DNA of 64,000 nucleotides from Leptolyngbya sp. PCC 7375 (GCF_000316115.1 NZ_JH993797.1:3148486-3212485), one strand, 5' to 3'; shown: positions 33,599-42,972, numbered from the stretch's first letter. The notes: a model not told the origin generated them from the sequence alone. Numbers and translations: made by a program.

Positions 33599-34051
33599 TT
33601 ATTTGCCGTCTTTTCCAATACTCTTTGCACTCAGAAATGACTGCATCTGCACAACAATCTTATTCACAGCCTCTCGTCTACGCATGGTGGGTAAGCGATG
33701 CTTTTTATTAGACTGCAAACAGATTTCTAAACCATAAACACGACGGAGTCGTCCATTTCTATGATGGCGAAACTCTTTTGTTATGATTGCCTGAATCTCA
33801 TCAAGTGGATACTGCCTCCCTCGCGTACCTAAGAGAGTATAAACTTTCCGACTGTACAGGCGATTTAGTTGGTCCAGAATCAGGATTCGCGATCGCAATC
33901 CACCATAGGCCACCCCCATCGCCAACAAAACACACCGTTTAAGCCGCTGTTTGACAACCAGCTTTAACGGTGTCTGCTCATCAATCCACAGTTGATGGGT
34001 TTCAAGGCTCTCCTGCATCGTATCTGTGACCTGACTCAAATCATTCACCAA
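33599..34051 (-). CDS. Hypothetical protein, basic, 150 aa
   Basis: A 150-residue protein, rich in Arg and Leu. It has a weakly hydrophobic helix (CVLLAMGVAYGGL) at about residues 40-52. A beta-rich stretch (VYTLLGTRGRQYPLDEIQAII, then RVYGLEICLQSNKKHRLP) has the look of a PH-like domain, and a C-terminal amphipathic helix follows. No motif supports a function. It lies between the two seven-fold repeat genes and is separated from the hydrolase gene by a terminator. Confidence 0.6.
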   Translation of the reverse strand: MVNDLSQVTDTMQESLETHQLWIDEQTPLKLVVKQRLKRCVLLAMGVAYGGLRSRILILDQLNRLYSRKVYTLLGTRGRQYPLDEIQAIITKEFRHHRNGRLRRVYGLEICLQSNKKHRLPTMRRREAVNKIVVQMQSFLSAKSIGKDGK

Positions 34052-34136
34052 TGTGATGGACTGTCATAGTGGCATCAACAGAACAGCTATAAATTCACCA
34101 GATGACCGCTCAATACAAGCCCCCTACTTTAAAAAC

Positions 34137-34172
34137 ATGAGCCAGGACAGACTTACTGCTGCCCTGGCTCAT
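34137..34172 (-). terminator. Rho-independent terminator after the hydrolase-propeller gene
   Basis: The arms ATGAGCCAGG and CCTGGCTCAT form a 10-bp perfect stem, extended inward by CAG/CTG with one bulge. On the minus strand the hairpin is followed by GTTTTTAAAG, a U-rich tail. It lies 20 bases beyond the stop codon at 34192. Confidence 0.85.
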
Positions 34173-34191
34173 TAGATATGGATACAATCAG

Positions 34192-36324
34192 TTAATCCAG
34201 CTGCCAAGAGATCATACGCAGTTTCTTCTCTGTGTCTCGCACAGCCGTTAACAGAAACTCCTTGCCATCACGGCGAATAGCAGATGATGCAATCCGGCTG
34301 ACCTGCCCCGCAATATCAGTGCCCACACGCGCGATTTGACCATTGCTCTGCACTTGATAGGCGATCATGCGCAGAATACCTTCACTATCTTTGACCGAGG
34401 CAATGACCTTGCCCCCCGGTGCCGCCGTGAGGTCCACAATGCTGGCAAAGCCTGCAGTAGTCGAAGCCTTACGCTGAATCTGACCATTGGCCTGCACCTG
34501 CCAGGTAATCAGTTTCAGATTGGCATCTTCATTGCTAAAGGCAGTCACCACAATGTCGTTGCCCGCAAGCTGGGCTCTCACAATGTTCAGCTCTCCCTTG
34601 ATAGCACCCGCTTCGGCATCGCCTCGACGAGAGAACGTTTTGGCAGCTGAGTTAAAGGACCAGGCAATAAGCTTGAGTGTGCGATCGCTACCGGTTGTCG
34701 CACTTACCACCCCAGCAAAATCGGCACGGGTTGTGGCCACCGCAATATCCCGAACCGGGCCAGCATCAATGTCACCTCGGCGGATAATATTCAAGGAGGG
34801 GGTCACCTCCCAGGCCACCAGTTTTAAGTCATTCTTCATGCCTCGGGTTAGCGTAATCACCCCTTTGCCATCGGGAAAAGGCGTTAAGGCTATTCTCTTA
34901 ACGGGGCCAGCAACGGCATCATCTCGACGTGTCACCTGACCGCTACTCGAAATGTCCCAGGCAATCAGCTTCAGGTTGTCATTCGCATCTCGAAAAGCAG
35001 TGACTGCATCTGCACTACTGTAGTCCGGGTGCACCAGATTCACCTGGCTAGCCGCTCCAGCTGTAACCACTTCACCACGGGTCAGTGTCCCCAAATCGTT
35101 CACCCGATACGGGATCAGTTGCAATTTACCTTCCGCGTTTGAGAATACTGCGATCGATCCATCCAGGCTGGCCTCCTTAAAGTCACCGCCCATATCAGTA
35201 TCCTGTCGCAGAAACTGCGTGATATTGTAATTCGCTGGAACGTTAGCTGCAGGCACCGCCAGCACAATTTGATCAACCAGCTTCCTGAGGGGGGTAATCT
35301 CCTTCATATTGATATTGGTGGCTACAGCAACATGGATACGGCTCAGATCAACGCCGTTCAATGAGGTATACCCGTCCGGGAACATGGCAACGTATGCCGT
35401 ACCACTATCGTGAATCAGACCACCATGGGCAAGTTTGCCACGGTCATTGCTGTCCCAAGCCATTTTTTCCAGCTCTGACCCGGTATACGTATTCTCCAGA
35501 TCAGCCGTAATGTACGTCAGATCCTGAGCCGATGCGCGGAAGCCACCTGCTGCCAACCCTGTTCCCGAATTCTTGGGTGCAATGGGAACCGGCATCCCTT
35601 GCTCGTTATAAACATGGCTGCGAGCCTGACGGTTGCCAAGTTGAGTGCTTTCGGGCAGCACCGCCTCGTGGAGGCCGAGCGATCGCAAGTACGTGTTCAC
35701 AGCATAGTCGCGATAGGACTTGCCAGAAAGTGCTTCAATGACCAACGTCCATATTCCCAGGCTGTGGTTGGCATACTCAGAATTTGTACCGGGCTGAAAG
35801 ATCAATTGCTGGGTTCTGAGAAAGTGCTTATGAATGTGTTCATAGGTCACCAATGCTTTATCTTTGATGTTGAACATAGCGGCTGCACCATTGAGGCTGC
35901 CACTGCCGTAAAAACCAGCCGCGTGATCCAACAGGTGTTGCAGGGTGATTTGGTAGTACCAGTTTTTGTTCGGAGTAGGGCTGAGCTCAATGTCTTCCGC
36001 AAAGCGATTCTTAAATAAACCACTCGGACCATACAGCTTTTGTTGCTGAGGATTAATGCCCTTTGCTCGCATCAACTGCCAGCCAGCAGGTCCTGTTACA
36101 ACGGCCTTGGTCACACTACCAATACGGCTGCTCATAAAGGGCTCCATGGTCTGTTTTGTTTCGGCGTTAGCCCAGCCATAGCCTTTAGCTACAATTAGCC
36201 GACCGTTTTTTGTGACAGCCACAGTCATGCCAGGCAGTTTTTCTGCTTGCATTAACTCTTTGATCAATTCATCTACTTTAGGTTCAAGGCTGGTCCAAGC
36301 GTATCCTGAAGCTGGAAGTTCCAT
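34192..36324 (-). CDS. Serine hydrolase (beta-lactamase/DD-peptidase-like) fused to seven-fold repeat propeller
   Basis: A 710-residue fusion. Residues 1-375 are a class C beta-lactamase-like serine hydrolase with the SxxK motif S70-V-T-K73 (RIGSVTKAV), Y184-A-N186 (EYANHS) and H300-G-G302. Residues 380-710 are seven repeats of about 47-52 residues with the same consensus as the exported protein at 32350 (AGxVxxI, VTAxR, LKLIAW, GxIxRRGD). No signal peptide is visible, which is odd for this hydrolase family. The hydrolase may be an esterase or peptidase, with the propeller as recognition module, by inference. Confidence 0.85.
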   Translation of the reverse strand: MELPASGYAWTSLEPKVDELIKELMQAEKLPGMTVAVTKNGRLIVAKGYGWANAETKQTMEPFMSSRIGSVTKAVVTGPAGWQLMRAKGINPQQQKLYGPSGLFKNRFAEDIELSPTPNKNWYYQITLQHLLDHAAGFYGSGSLNGAAAMFNIKDKALVTYEHIHKHFLRTQQLIFQPGTNSEYANHSLGIWTLVIEALSGKSYRDYAVNTYLRSLGLHEAVLPESTQLGNRQARSHVYNEQGMPVPIAPKNSGTGLAAGGFRASAQDLTYITADLENTYTGSELEKMAWDSNDRGKLAHGGLIHDSGTAYVAMFPDGYTSLNGVDLSRIHVAVATNINMKEITPLRKLVDQIVLAVPAANVPANYNITQFLRQDTDMGGDFKEASLDGSIAVFSNAEGKLQLIPYRVNDLGTLTRGEVVTAGAASQVNLVHPDYSSADAVTAFRDANDNLKLIAWDISSSGQVTRRDDAVAGPVKRIALTPFPDGKGVITLTRGMKNDLKLVAWEVTPSLNIIRRGDIDAGPVRDIAVATTRADFAGVVSATTGSDRTLKLIAWSFNSAAKTFSRRGDAEAGAIKGELNIVRAQLAGNDIVVTAFSNEDANLKLITWQVQANGQIQRKASTTAGFASIVDLTAAPGGKVIASVKDSEGILRMIAYQVQSNGQIARVGTDIAGQVSRIASSAIRRDGKEFLLTAVRDTEKKLRMISWQLD

Positions 36325-36637
36325 AGTATTCTCCTTTTTTTAAAATCTAGACGGCTCTCGACAAAGAGACTCTTTGAACACGAACAACAAACCACCAGAA
36401 GAGTTCTGAAAATTGTTGTTATGCTGCTAGCCATTTACAAACAAGTCGATTATTTTCCACAACCCATGTCGCTTTTAGGCGCACTTTGGGTGCAGTTTGT
36501 CCCGTAGCAGCAGATTTACAATTGATTTTTTGGGTAGTTGAAAACATGACACAGACTCCAATCAGTTTGTCTATGCCTATCTAAACCACACACCAACTGA
36601 GATCTTGACCGAGTTCTTAGGACTTTTGACCGACTTT

Positions 36638-36653
36638 TTTCCAAATTTGGAAA
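36638..36653. promoter_or_regulatory. Perfect 16-bp palindrome, operator-like
   Basis: TTTCCAAATTTGGAAA reads the same on both strands. It lies two bases before a second palindrome sharing the CCA...TGG half-sites, about 200 bases before the STAND gene start. Plausible dimeric-regulator site. Confidence 0.6.
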
Positions 36654-36655
36654 GT

Positions 36656-36677
36656 GACGTGCCACATTTGGCATGTC
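36656..36677. promoter_or_regulatory. 22-bp imperfect palindrome, operator-like
   Basis: The arms GACGTGCCA (36656-36664) and TGGCATGTC (36669-36677) flank CATT, with one mismatch between the arms. It shares the CCA/TGG half-sites with the palindrome just upstream, suggesting tandem binding of one regulator. Confidence 0.55.
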
Positions 36678-36852
36678 GACATCTCGCAACTTTATTTATT
36701 TATGCTTCAGCCGAGCTCATGCTCCGTTTGGCTGCGTAGTACTTACGTTATTAATAATATGAATGCACACTATGCAATTGATAGATGAGTACCGTCAGTA
36801 AAATACTTTCAGCCAGTTGATATAGTCATAAGCATGTGGAGCCCTATTGGTT

Positions 36853-39800
36853 ATGTCTCGCTCTCTAAAGGTCCATAGTCAGTCGACTCAAACCGTTAAA
36901 AGCTCACTAAAACGGTGTGGTTTTCGCAGCCAGCGCTCCCTAGCTGAGGACCTGGGAATGGCTCTATCGACCGTCAGTCGGTTTCTTAATGGCAAGCCCG
37001 TTGATTTTGCGACGTTTGTGGAAATTTGCGATCGCTTAAGCCTAGAGTGGCGAACAATCACCGACATCGCTGGTGATACTACATCCGAGACCGACTTAGA
37101 AGCATCATCAGCCCTGCCATCTGAGGCTGCTCTATTGTCTTCTGAAATTATTCCACCAGCACCGCCTCCTGCGTCTGAGCCCACCACAGATACACCACAG
37201 CAGGATTGGGAAGAAGCCATCGACACCACTTTTTTCCATGGACGCAATGACGAACTAGCCAGATTAAAGAACGCTATTCTCACAGATAAATGCCGTCTGG
37301 TAGCGATTTTAGGTTTAGGCGGCATTGGTAAAACCAGTCTGGCCGCAAAACTAGCACAGACCGTTTCCTCAGATTTTGACGCTGTTATCTGGCGCTCCGT
37401 ACGCAACGCCCCACCCCTTAAACACTTACTTAAGGAAATGGTGCCGTTTGTGTCACAGCAACAGGATATGGCACCCACCCCAGAGCGACTCTTCCATTGG
37501 CTACAGAGTCGTCGCTGTCTGATTATTTTAGACAATGTAGAAACGTTGCTAGAAAGTGGGCAATCGGGTCAATACCGGGCTGGATATGAAGACTATGGTG
37601 CCCTGCTACGCCAATTTGGAGAAACCACTCACCGCAGCTGCTTAATTATCACTAGCCGAGAAAAGCCCAGCGAAATTGGCATTTTAGAGAGCGATCAGCT
37701 ATTAACCCGATCATTTCAGTTAGGTGGCTCAGCAGAAGCAGCTCAGGCCATTGTCAAAGTAAAAGGATTTTCGGGCACCCCCGAAACCATCAAACAGTTC
37801 TGTCAACGCTATGGGAATAATCCCCTCGCCATTAAAATTGTAGGCACCTCAATTCAGTCAATCTTTGATGGGGATATCGATCTCTTTTTACGGGAAAATG
37901 CGCCTATCTTTAATGACTTTCGCAGACTGCTCAACCAACAATTTGAGCGACTGTCTCCGCTTGAGCAAAGTATTCTGTACTGGCTGGCCATCAATCGAGA
38001 ATGGACAACAACATCTGAACTACTGGATGACATCTGGCCTGTCATTTCACGGGCAGATATATTTGATGCCTTAGAATCTCTGAGCTGGCGGTCACTGATT
38101 GAAGTTAAAGGAGGTCAATATACTCAGCAGCCGGTCATCATGGAGCATGTCACTGAGCGATTGATCCAGACTATTTATGAAGAGCTAACATTTCTGAGTC
38201 AACAGGAACATCTTGCCCTCACATCTCCAACGGCATCCCCACTACTCTTTCATACCCATGCCTTACTGAAAACAACAAATAGGGATTATGTGCGTGACAG
38301 CCAGCGACGAATGATTCTCGCCCCCATAACCAAACGATTGCAAGCACTACTGATCCAGCCACACATGGTAAGTCAATATATGATGTCTATTTTGACGAAT
38401 CTCAGACAGGTTGTCGCAGGCTATGGTGTTGGCAACTTTATTAACCTGTGCCGACAACTCGATGTCGATTTAACAGGCTACGATTTTTCTAATTTAGCTA
38501 TTTGGCAAGCAAATCTAAAAGCAATTAGTTTGCGAGAAACCAGCTTTGCCCAAGCAAATTTTCAAAACTGCCAATTTAACCATGATTTTGGTGCCGTTAT
38601 AGCTCTGGCAGTCAATCCAGATAACACTCTGTTAGCAATCGGTGATTTGCAAGGGCATATTCTCATTTGGGACCTTGAAACATATAACCATTTAGAAACC
38701 ATTAACGGTCACCAAGAAGGTGTCTTTTCGGTCGAGTTCTCTCCCGATGGGAAATACTTACTCAGTGGGGGTGGTGATGCCACACTTAAACTTTGGCAGA
38801 CAACTAACTATGAATGTATCCAAACCTTTCAAGGACATCATCAAACGGTGATGTCCGTTGCCTTTTCACCAAATGGCACGCACATTGCAAGCGCTGGTAT
38901 TGATAAGCGCATTAAACTGTGGGATATCACGAGTGGGCGATGTGTCAGCACATTGAAAGGACACAACGGTGCCATTAGAGCAATCATGTTTGCAAAGACA
39001 AAACCAATCTTAGCAAGTGCGAGTTTTGACAATACTGTTAAGCTTTGGAATTGGGAAACAGGTCAATGCATTAACACTCTGGTAGGTCATACTCAAGGTG
39101 TCTGGAGCGTAGACTTTGGTCCGGATGACCATTTGCTAGTCAGTAGCAGTAATGACCATAGTGTTCGCGTATGGGATGCTGCCACAGGAGACTGTCTCAA
39201 GGTGTTGTCAGGGCATCAGCATGCTGTATGGTTCGTGAAAGTTAGCCCCGATGGAAACAATCTTGTCAGCGGTGATTACAGTGGTTTAATTAAGCTTTGG
39301 GATTTGCCATCTTATAGATGCGAACGGTCTATTCAAGGACATGATAGTTGGGTATGGTCGCTGGCCTTTTCTAGAGATAGCACCTTCCTTTACAGCGGAG
39401 GCCAAGATCGGACTATCCGCATATGGGAGTATCAGTATGGATGTTGCATCAAAACCCTCTCGGGATACACCAACACAGTCTGGTCCCTTGACTTCTCACC
39501 AGATGGCAAAACATTAGCCAGTGGCAGTCACGATGGCAAGATTCGCCTTTGGGATATAACCCAGCAGCAATGTCGATCTACCCTTCTGCATCAAAGTTCG
39601 GTTTTTAACCTTAGCTTTAGCTCAGATGGTAACTACCTTGCAAGTGTTGGGGGAGAGCAATCTGTTGTTAACGTTTGGCGTTTAGATAAAGAAAGCTGTT
39701 CTCAGCATTTAACTGGCCATACCGGTCTTATACGGTCAGTTAAATTCCATCCAAATAGTAACTTTTTATGCAGTGCTGGCAGCGATCAGACTTGCAAACT

Positions 39801-40455
39801 GTGGAATATAGACAGTAATGAAAACAATAACAACTATGTGAGAACATTTCTAGGACACAAGGAGATTATTTGGTCGGTGGCGTTCTCTCATAATGGCAGA
39901 TATGTGGCAACAGGTAGCTTTGATTGTTCTGTTAAACTGTGGACCCCTGAAACAGGTGATTGTTTGCAGACATTAACAGCTCATTCTGATCATGTACATT
40001 CCATTGCATTTAGCTTTGATGATCGGTTACTTGCCAGTACTAGCTCTGATGCAACGGTCAAGATTTGGAGTGTTCAAACGGGTCAGTGTCTCAAAACATT
40101 GACTGGCTTTGCCAATGCTGTCTTGACAGGTCTATTTTTATCGGATGGTTCCCAATTTGTGAGTGGCGAATTTAATGGCAATCTCAAAATCTGGGATGTT
40201 GAAAGCGGCCAATGTCGACACACCATACAGGCCCATAACCATATCCTTTGGGCTCTAGCCTTGAGCCCGAATGGTCAGATACTTGCTAGTGGTGGCGAAG
40301 GCAACACGATTAAACTCTGGGACACCCAATCATGGCAGTGTATTGGCACTCTACAGTTGCCTGGCCCCTATGAAGGGATGAACCTAACGAATGCCACAGG
40401 GTTATCGACAGCAGAAAAGACAGCACTCTATGCTTTGGGTGCTGTTTCTGCATAG
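36853..40455 (+). CDS. HTH-NB-ARC-WD40 STAND protein
   Basis: A 1200-residue signal-transducing NTPase from the ATG at 36853. Residues 10-70 form an XRE-like helix-turn-helix (QRSLAEDLGMALSTVSRFLNG). A Pro-rich linker precedes an NB-ARC domain at about 128-430 with Walker A ILGLGGIGKTSL near 152-163 and Walker B RCLIILDN. A winged-helix region is followed by a short pentapeptide-like link (DFSNLAIWQANLKAISL) near 545. Fourteen WD40 repeats at about 576-1165 fit two seven-bladed propellers. The architecture resembles Apaf-1-type sensors. Target and output are unknown; a self-regulating role of the HTH is possible. Confidence 0.92.
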   Translation: MSRSLKVHSQSTQTVKSSLKRCGFRSQRSLAEDLGMALSTVSRFLNGKPVDFATFVEICDRLSLEWRTITDIAGDTTSETDLEASSALPSEAALLSSEIIPPAPPPASEPTTDTPQQDWEEAIDTTFFHGRNDELARLKNAILTDKCRLVAILGLGGIGKTSLAAKLAQTVSSDFDAVIWRSVRNAPPLKHLLKEMVPFVSQQQDMAPTPERLFHWLQSRRCLIILDNVETLLESGQSGQYRAGYEDYGALLRQFGETTHRSCLIITSREKPSEIGILESDQLLTRSFQLGGSAEAAQAIVKVKGFSGTPETIKQFCQRYGNNPLAIKIVGTSIQSIFDGDIDLFLRENAPIFNDFRRLLNQQFERLSPLEQSILYWLAINREWTTTSELLDDIWPVISRADIFDALESLSWRSLIEVKGGQYTQQPVIMEHVTERLIQTIYEELTFLSQQEHLALTSPTASPLLFHTHALLKTTNRDYVRDSQRRMILAPITKRLQALLIQPHMVSQYMMSILTNLRQVVAGYGVGNFINLCRQLDVDLTGYDFSNLAIWQANLKAISLRETSFAQANFQNCQFNHDFGAVIALAVNPDNTLLAIGDLQGHILIWDLETYNHLETINGHQEGVFSVEFSPDGKYLLSGGGDATLKLWQTTNYECIQTFQGHHQTVMSVAFSPNGTHIASAGIDKRIKLWDITSGRCVSTLKGHNGAIRAIMFAKTKPILASASFDNTVKLWNWETGQCINTLVGHTQGVWSVDFGPDDHLLVSSSNDHSVRVWDAATGDCLKVLSGHQHAVWFVKVSPDGNNLVSGDYSGLIKLWDLPSYRCERSIQGHDSWVWSLAFSRDSTFLYSGGQDRTIRIWEYQYGCCIKTLSGYTNTVWSLDFSPDGKTLASGSHDGKIRLWDITQQQCRSTLLHQSSVFNLSFSSDGNYLASVGGEQSVVNVWRLDKESCSQHLTGHTGLIRSVKFHPNSNFLCSAGSDQTCKLWNIDSNENNNNYVRTFLGHKEIIWSVAFSHNGRYVATGSFDCSVKLWTPETGDCLQTLTAHSDHVHSIAFSFDDRLLASTSSDATVKIWSVQTGQCLKTLTGFANAVLTGLFLSDGSQFVSGEFNGNLKIWDVESGQCRHTIQAHNHILWALALSPNGQILASGGEGNTIKLWDTQSWQCIGTLQLPGPYEGMNLTNATGLSTAEKTALYALGAVSA

Positions 40456-40476
40456 GTCGTCACAGTATCCAAATTA

Positions 40477-41361
40477 TTACCAACCATCATCGCGGTAGTC
40501 TTGATCGTCACGATAATCACGGTCTGGGTAGTTGCGATCGCTCCTCCGCTCGTCATACCCTCGACCACGATAACCTCGGTCATCATAGCCCTGGCCGCGA
40601 TCCCCCTGATTGTCATAGCCCTGATCGCGATATTGCCGATCATCATAGCCACGCTGGGGATAATCACGGCCCGAGTCCTGATCCGAATAGCCTCGCTCTG
40701 GATAACCCTGGTCTGGATCACCGCCTCTACCACCCTGGTTACCGTAGCGCTGGTCGTCATAGCCGCCATGACCATAACCACGATCGTCATAGCCCCTGTC
40801 CTGGTAGCCCCTGCCTTCCTGATTGCCATAGCCCAAATCATCATAGCCACGACCATAACCACGATCACCATAGGGAGCGCGATAGTTTCTGCCGTAGGGA
40901 TTGCCATAGGGATCCCGCTGAGGCTTGCCACCACTTTCCACATAGCGCTTCAGCTGGTAAGCCATGCGCCGCAGTCCATCCCGCTCATCCTCTCGAATAA
41001 ACGGTAGAAAGATGCCCGATAGGGGACCGACAAAAATATCTCGATGCAAATAGCGCGTCCGCCCCGGGGTTACTTCTTGCATTTCAAAGGAATGCTCTGT
41101 TTTTAACCCTGGAATTTTCGAAACCCATCTTAGACAGTGACCTGGCCGTAAGGTGGTTACTACGGGCTGAAATTCTGTATCAGCATCGCCTTCAATGCGC
41201 TGCATCGCCAGAAATACTTCGCGACCCAGCATAAAGTTTGAGCGCGGATCACAATCGTAGAGAAACGTATTCCAATAACGCCAGTCTTCCTTACGAACCA
41301 AGGCATCCCAGACTGCAGCAGCGGTGGCATTAATTTCAATTTCAGCGTAGAGACTTGGCAT
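40477..41361 (-). CDS. SRPBCC-domain protein with Tyr/Arg/Asp-rich disordered tail
   Basis: A 294-residue protein from the ATG at 41361. Residues 1-145 form an SRPBCC (START-like) domain: MPSLYAEIEINATAAAVWDAL, WRYWNTFLYD, LRWVSKIPGLKTEHSFEM and a C-terminal helix. Residues 150-294 are a low-complexity tail of repeated GYDDRGY, DRGYG, GRGYD and RGYSDQ units, with almost no hydrophobic residues except Tyr. The tail is predicted disordered and its Tyr/Arg pattern is the kind that supports phase separation. The domain likely binds a lipid or small hydrophobic ligand. It is convergent with the STAND gene, 21 bases apart. Confidence 0.82.
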   Translation of the reverse strand: MPSLYAEIEINATAAAVWDALVRKEDWRYWNTFLYDCDPRSNFMLGREVFLAMQRIEGDADTEFQPVVTTLRPGHCLRWVSKIPGLKTEHSFEMQEVTPGRTRYLHRDIFVGPLSGIFLPFIREDERDGLRRMAYQLKRYVESGGKPQRDPYGNPYGRNYRAPYGDRGYGRGYDDLGYGNQEGRGYQDRGYDDRGYGHGGYDDQRYGNQGGRGGDPDQGYPERGYSDQDSGRDYPQRGYDDRQYRDQGYDNQGDRGQGYDDRGYRGRGYDERRSDRNYPDRDYRDDQDYRDDGW

Positions 41362-41574
41362 AGTGCGAAGGCAATGGGGAATGGGCAATGGGGAGATTTT
41401 GTAGGAGCATTCCATGAAACTCTCCTACAGAAAGGCACAGAGCGCCGTAGGAAAAGAAATTATTTTGTGACCGCCTTTTTATATGGTTGGTTTCAGGGGT
41501 CGCGAGATGGGACCATCAAGGCTTAACATTTTTTTACTACATACCCGCTCCCTATCATCCGAGGTTTTTAGAAA

Positions 41575-42972
41575 ATGGTCAGCTTGACACCGAACCCTAG
41601 CTATAGTTTAACCATCCGCATGCATGTGCCCAACCAAGCAGGCATGTTGGCTAAGGTGACTCAGGCAATCGCCGATGCTGGCGGAAGTCTGGGTGACATT
41701 GATGTGGTGGAACGGTGTCGAGAAAACGTTACCCGCGATGTCAGTGTGGATGCTGCTAGTGCTGAACATGCCGAGGAAATTGTTAATGCAATATATGCCC
41801 TAGAGCAGATTGAAGTGGTAAAGGTGCACGATCGCACCTTTAAGCTGCATGAAGGCGGCAAAATCCACATGGAATGCAAGGCCCCTGTGCGCAGTCAAGA
41901 AGATTTAGCCATGGCCTATACCCCCGGTGTAGGACGGGTGTGTTCTGAAATTGCGCGGCATCCGGAGCGGGTATATGACCTGACCATTAAATCCAATACA
42001 GTGGCAATTGTCACCGATGGCAGTGCCGTCTTAGGACTGGGCAATTTGGGACCCGAGGGTGCTTTACCAGTGATGGAAGGGAAAGCCATGCTGTTTAAGG
42101 AGTTTGCAGGTTTAGACGGCTTTCCCATTTGCCTCAATACCCAGGACACCGATGAAATTGTGGAGACAGTGAAACGAATTGCGCCAGTATTTGGTGGCGT
42201 CAATTTAGAAGATATCAGCGCCCCCCGTTGTTTTGAAATTGAAGCCCGTCTGCAGAAGGAACTGGATATTCCTATTTTTCATGACGACCAGCATGGGACA
42301 GCCATTGTCAGTCTGGCCGCTTTGGTAAATGCCCTTAAGGTCGTGGGCAAAGAACCACAAATGGCAGAAATTAAACTGGTCATCAATGGTGCAGGTGCCG
42401 CAGGCCTGGCCATGGCACGGCTATTCAAAAAAGCAGGGGTTAACCACATTACGGTGTGTGATTCGAAGGGGATTATCAGTCGCGATCGCACTGACATCAA
42501 CAGCCGCAAACAGGAATTTGTCGTTGACCAAAGCGGCACCCTTGCCGATGCCATGGTAGGTGCAGACGTATTTATGGGAGTGAGCGCTCCTGGTGTCGTC
42601 ACCGTAGACATGGTGAAATCCATGGCCAAAGACCCGATTGTTTTTGCCATGGCCAATCCGGTACCCGAAATTCAGCCTGAATTGTTAGACGGCATCGTGG
42701 CTGTAATGGCTACGGGACGTAGCGATTACCCTAACCAGATTAATAATGTGCTGGCATTTCCTGGCCTGCTGCGGGGGGCCATTGACTGTCGCGCTGAAGC
42801 GATTACCACCAGCATGTTTTTACATGCGGCCCATGCGATCTCAACGCTGATTCCCGACCATGAACTACGGCCTGACCACATTGTCCCCTCAGTGTTTGAT
42901 CAACGAGTAGCGACTGCAGTGGCAGGGGCCGTGAAACAAGCTGCTCGCGATGCTGGAGTGGCCAAGAACTAG
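41575..42972 (+). CDS. NAD(P)-dependent malic enzyme with N-terminal ACT domain
   Basis: A 465-residue enzyme converting malate to pyruvate and CO2. Residues 1-80 are an ACT regulatory domain (MHVPNQAGMLAKVTQAIADAGG). The catalytic part begins AYTPGVGRVC, then SNTVAIVTDGSAVLGLGNLGP, PVMEGKAMLFKEFAG, FHDDQHGTAIV with metal-binding Asp residues, and the dinucleotide fold VINGAGAAGLAMA. It lacks the phosphotransacetylase-like tail of large MaeB proteins. The ACT domain suggests control by an amino acid, not proven. A stable hairpin lies about 50 bases downstream. Confidence 0.95.
   Translation: MVSLTPNPSYSLTIRMHVPNQAGMLAKVTQAIADAGGSLGDIDVVERCRENVTRDVSVDAASAEHAEEIVNAIYALEQIEVVKVHDRTFKLHEGGKIHMECKAPVRSQEDLAMAYTPGVGRVCSEIARHPERVYDLTIKSNTVAIVTDGSAVLGLGNLGPEGALPVMEGKAMLFKEFAGLDGFPICLNTQDTDEIVETVKRIAPVFGGVNLEDISAPRCFEIEARLQKELDIPIFHDDQHGTAIVSLAALVNALKVVGKEPQMAEIKLVINGAGAAGLAMARLFKKAGVNHITVCDSKGIISRDRTDINSRKQEFVVDQSGTLADAMVGADVFMGVSAPGVVTVDMVKSMAKDPIVFAMANPVPEIQPELLDGIVAVMATGRSDYPNQINNVLAFPGLLRGAIDCRAEAITTSMFLHAAHAISTLIPDHELRPDHIVPSVFDQRVATAVAGAVKQAARDAGVAKN

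Larger units (their letters stand above)
36325..36852. promoter_or_regulatory. 528-base divergent regulatory region with palindrome cluster
   Basis: Between the divergent hydrolase-propeller gene and the STAND gene. It contains a direct repeat TTGACCGA at 36606 and 36626 and two neighbouring palindromes at 36638-36677, described separately. No gene is supported. Confidence 0.55.

Noticed and set aside
38581..40350. Repetitive DNA within the STAND gene as a DNA repeat array
   Set aside because: The periodicity of about 126 bases reflects WD40 protein repeats; the DNA of the units is diverged.
40501..41007. 168-codon hydrophobic open frame on the plus strand
   Set aside because: It is the exact antisense of the low-complexity Tyr/Arg/Asp-rich tail; its Ile/Val/Ala richness is the mirror of the repeats, and it has no start signal.
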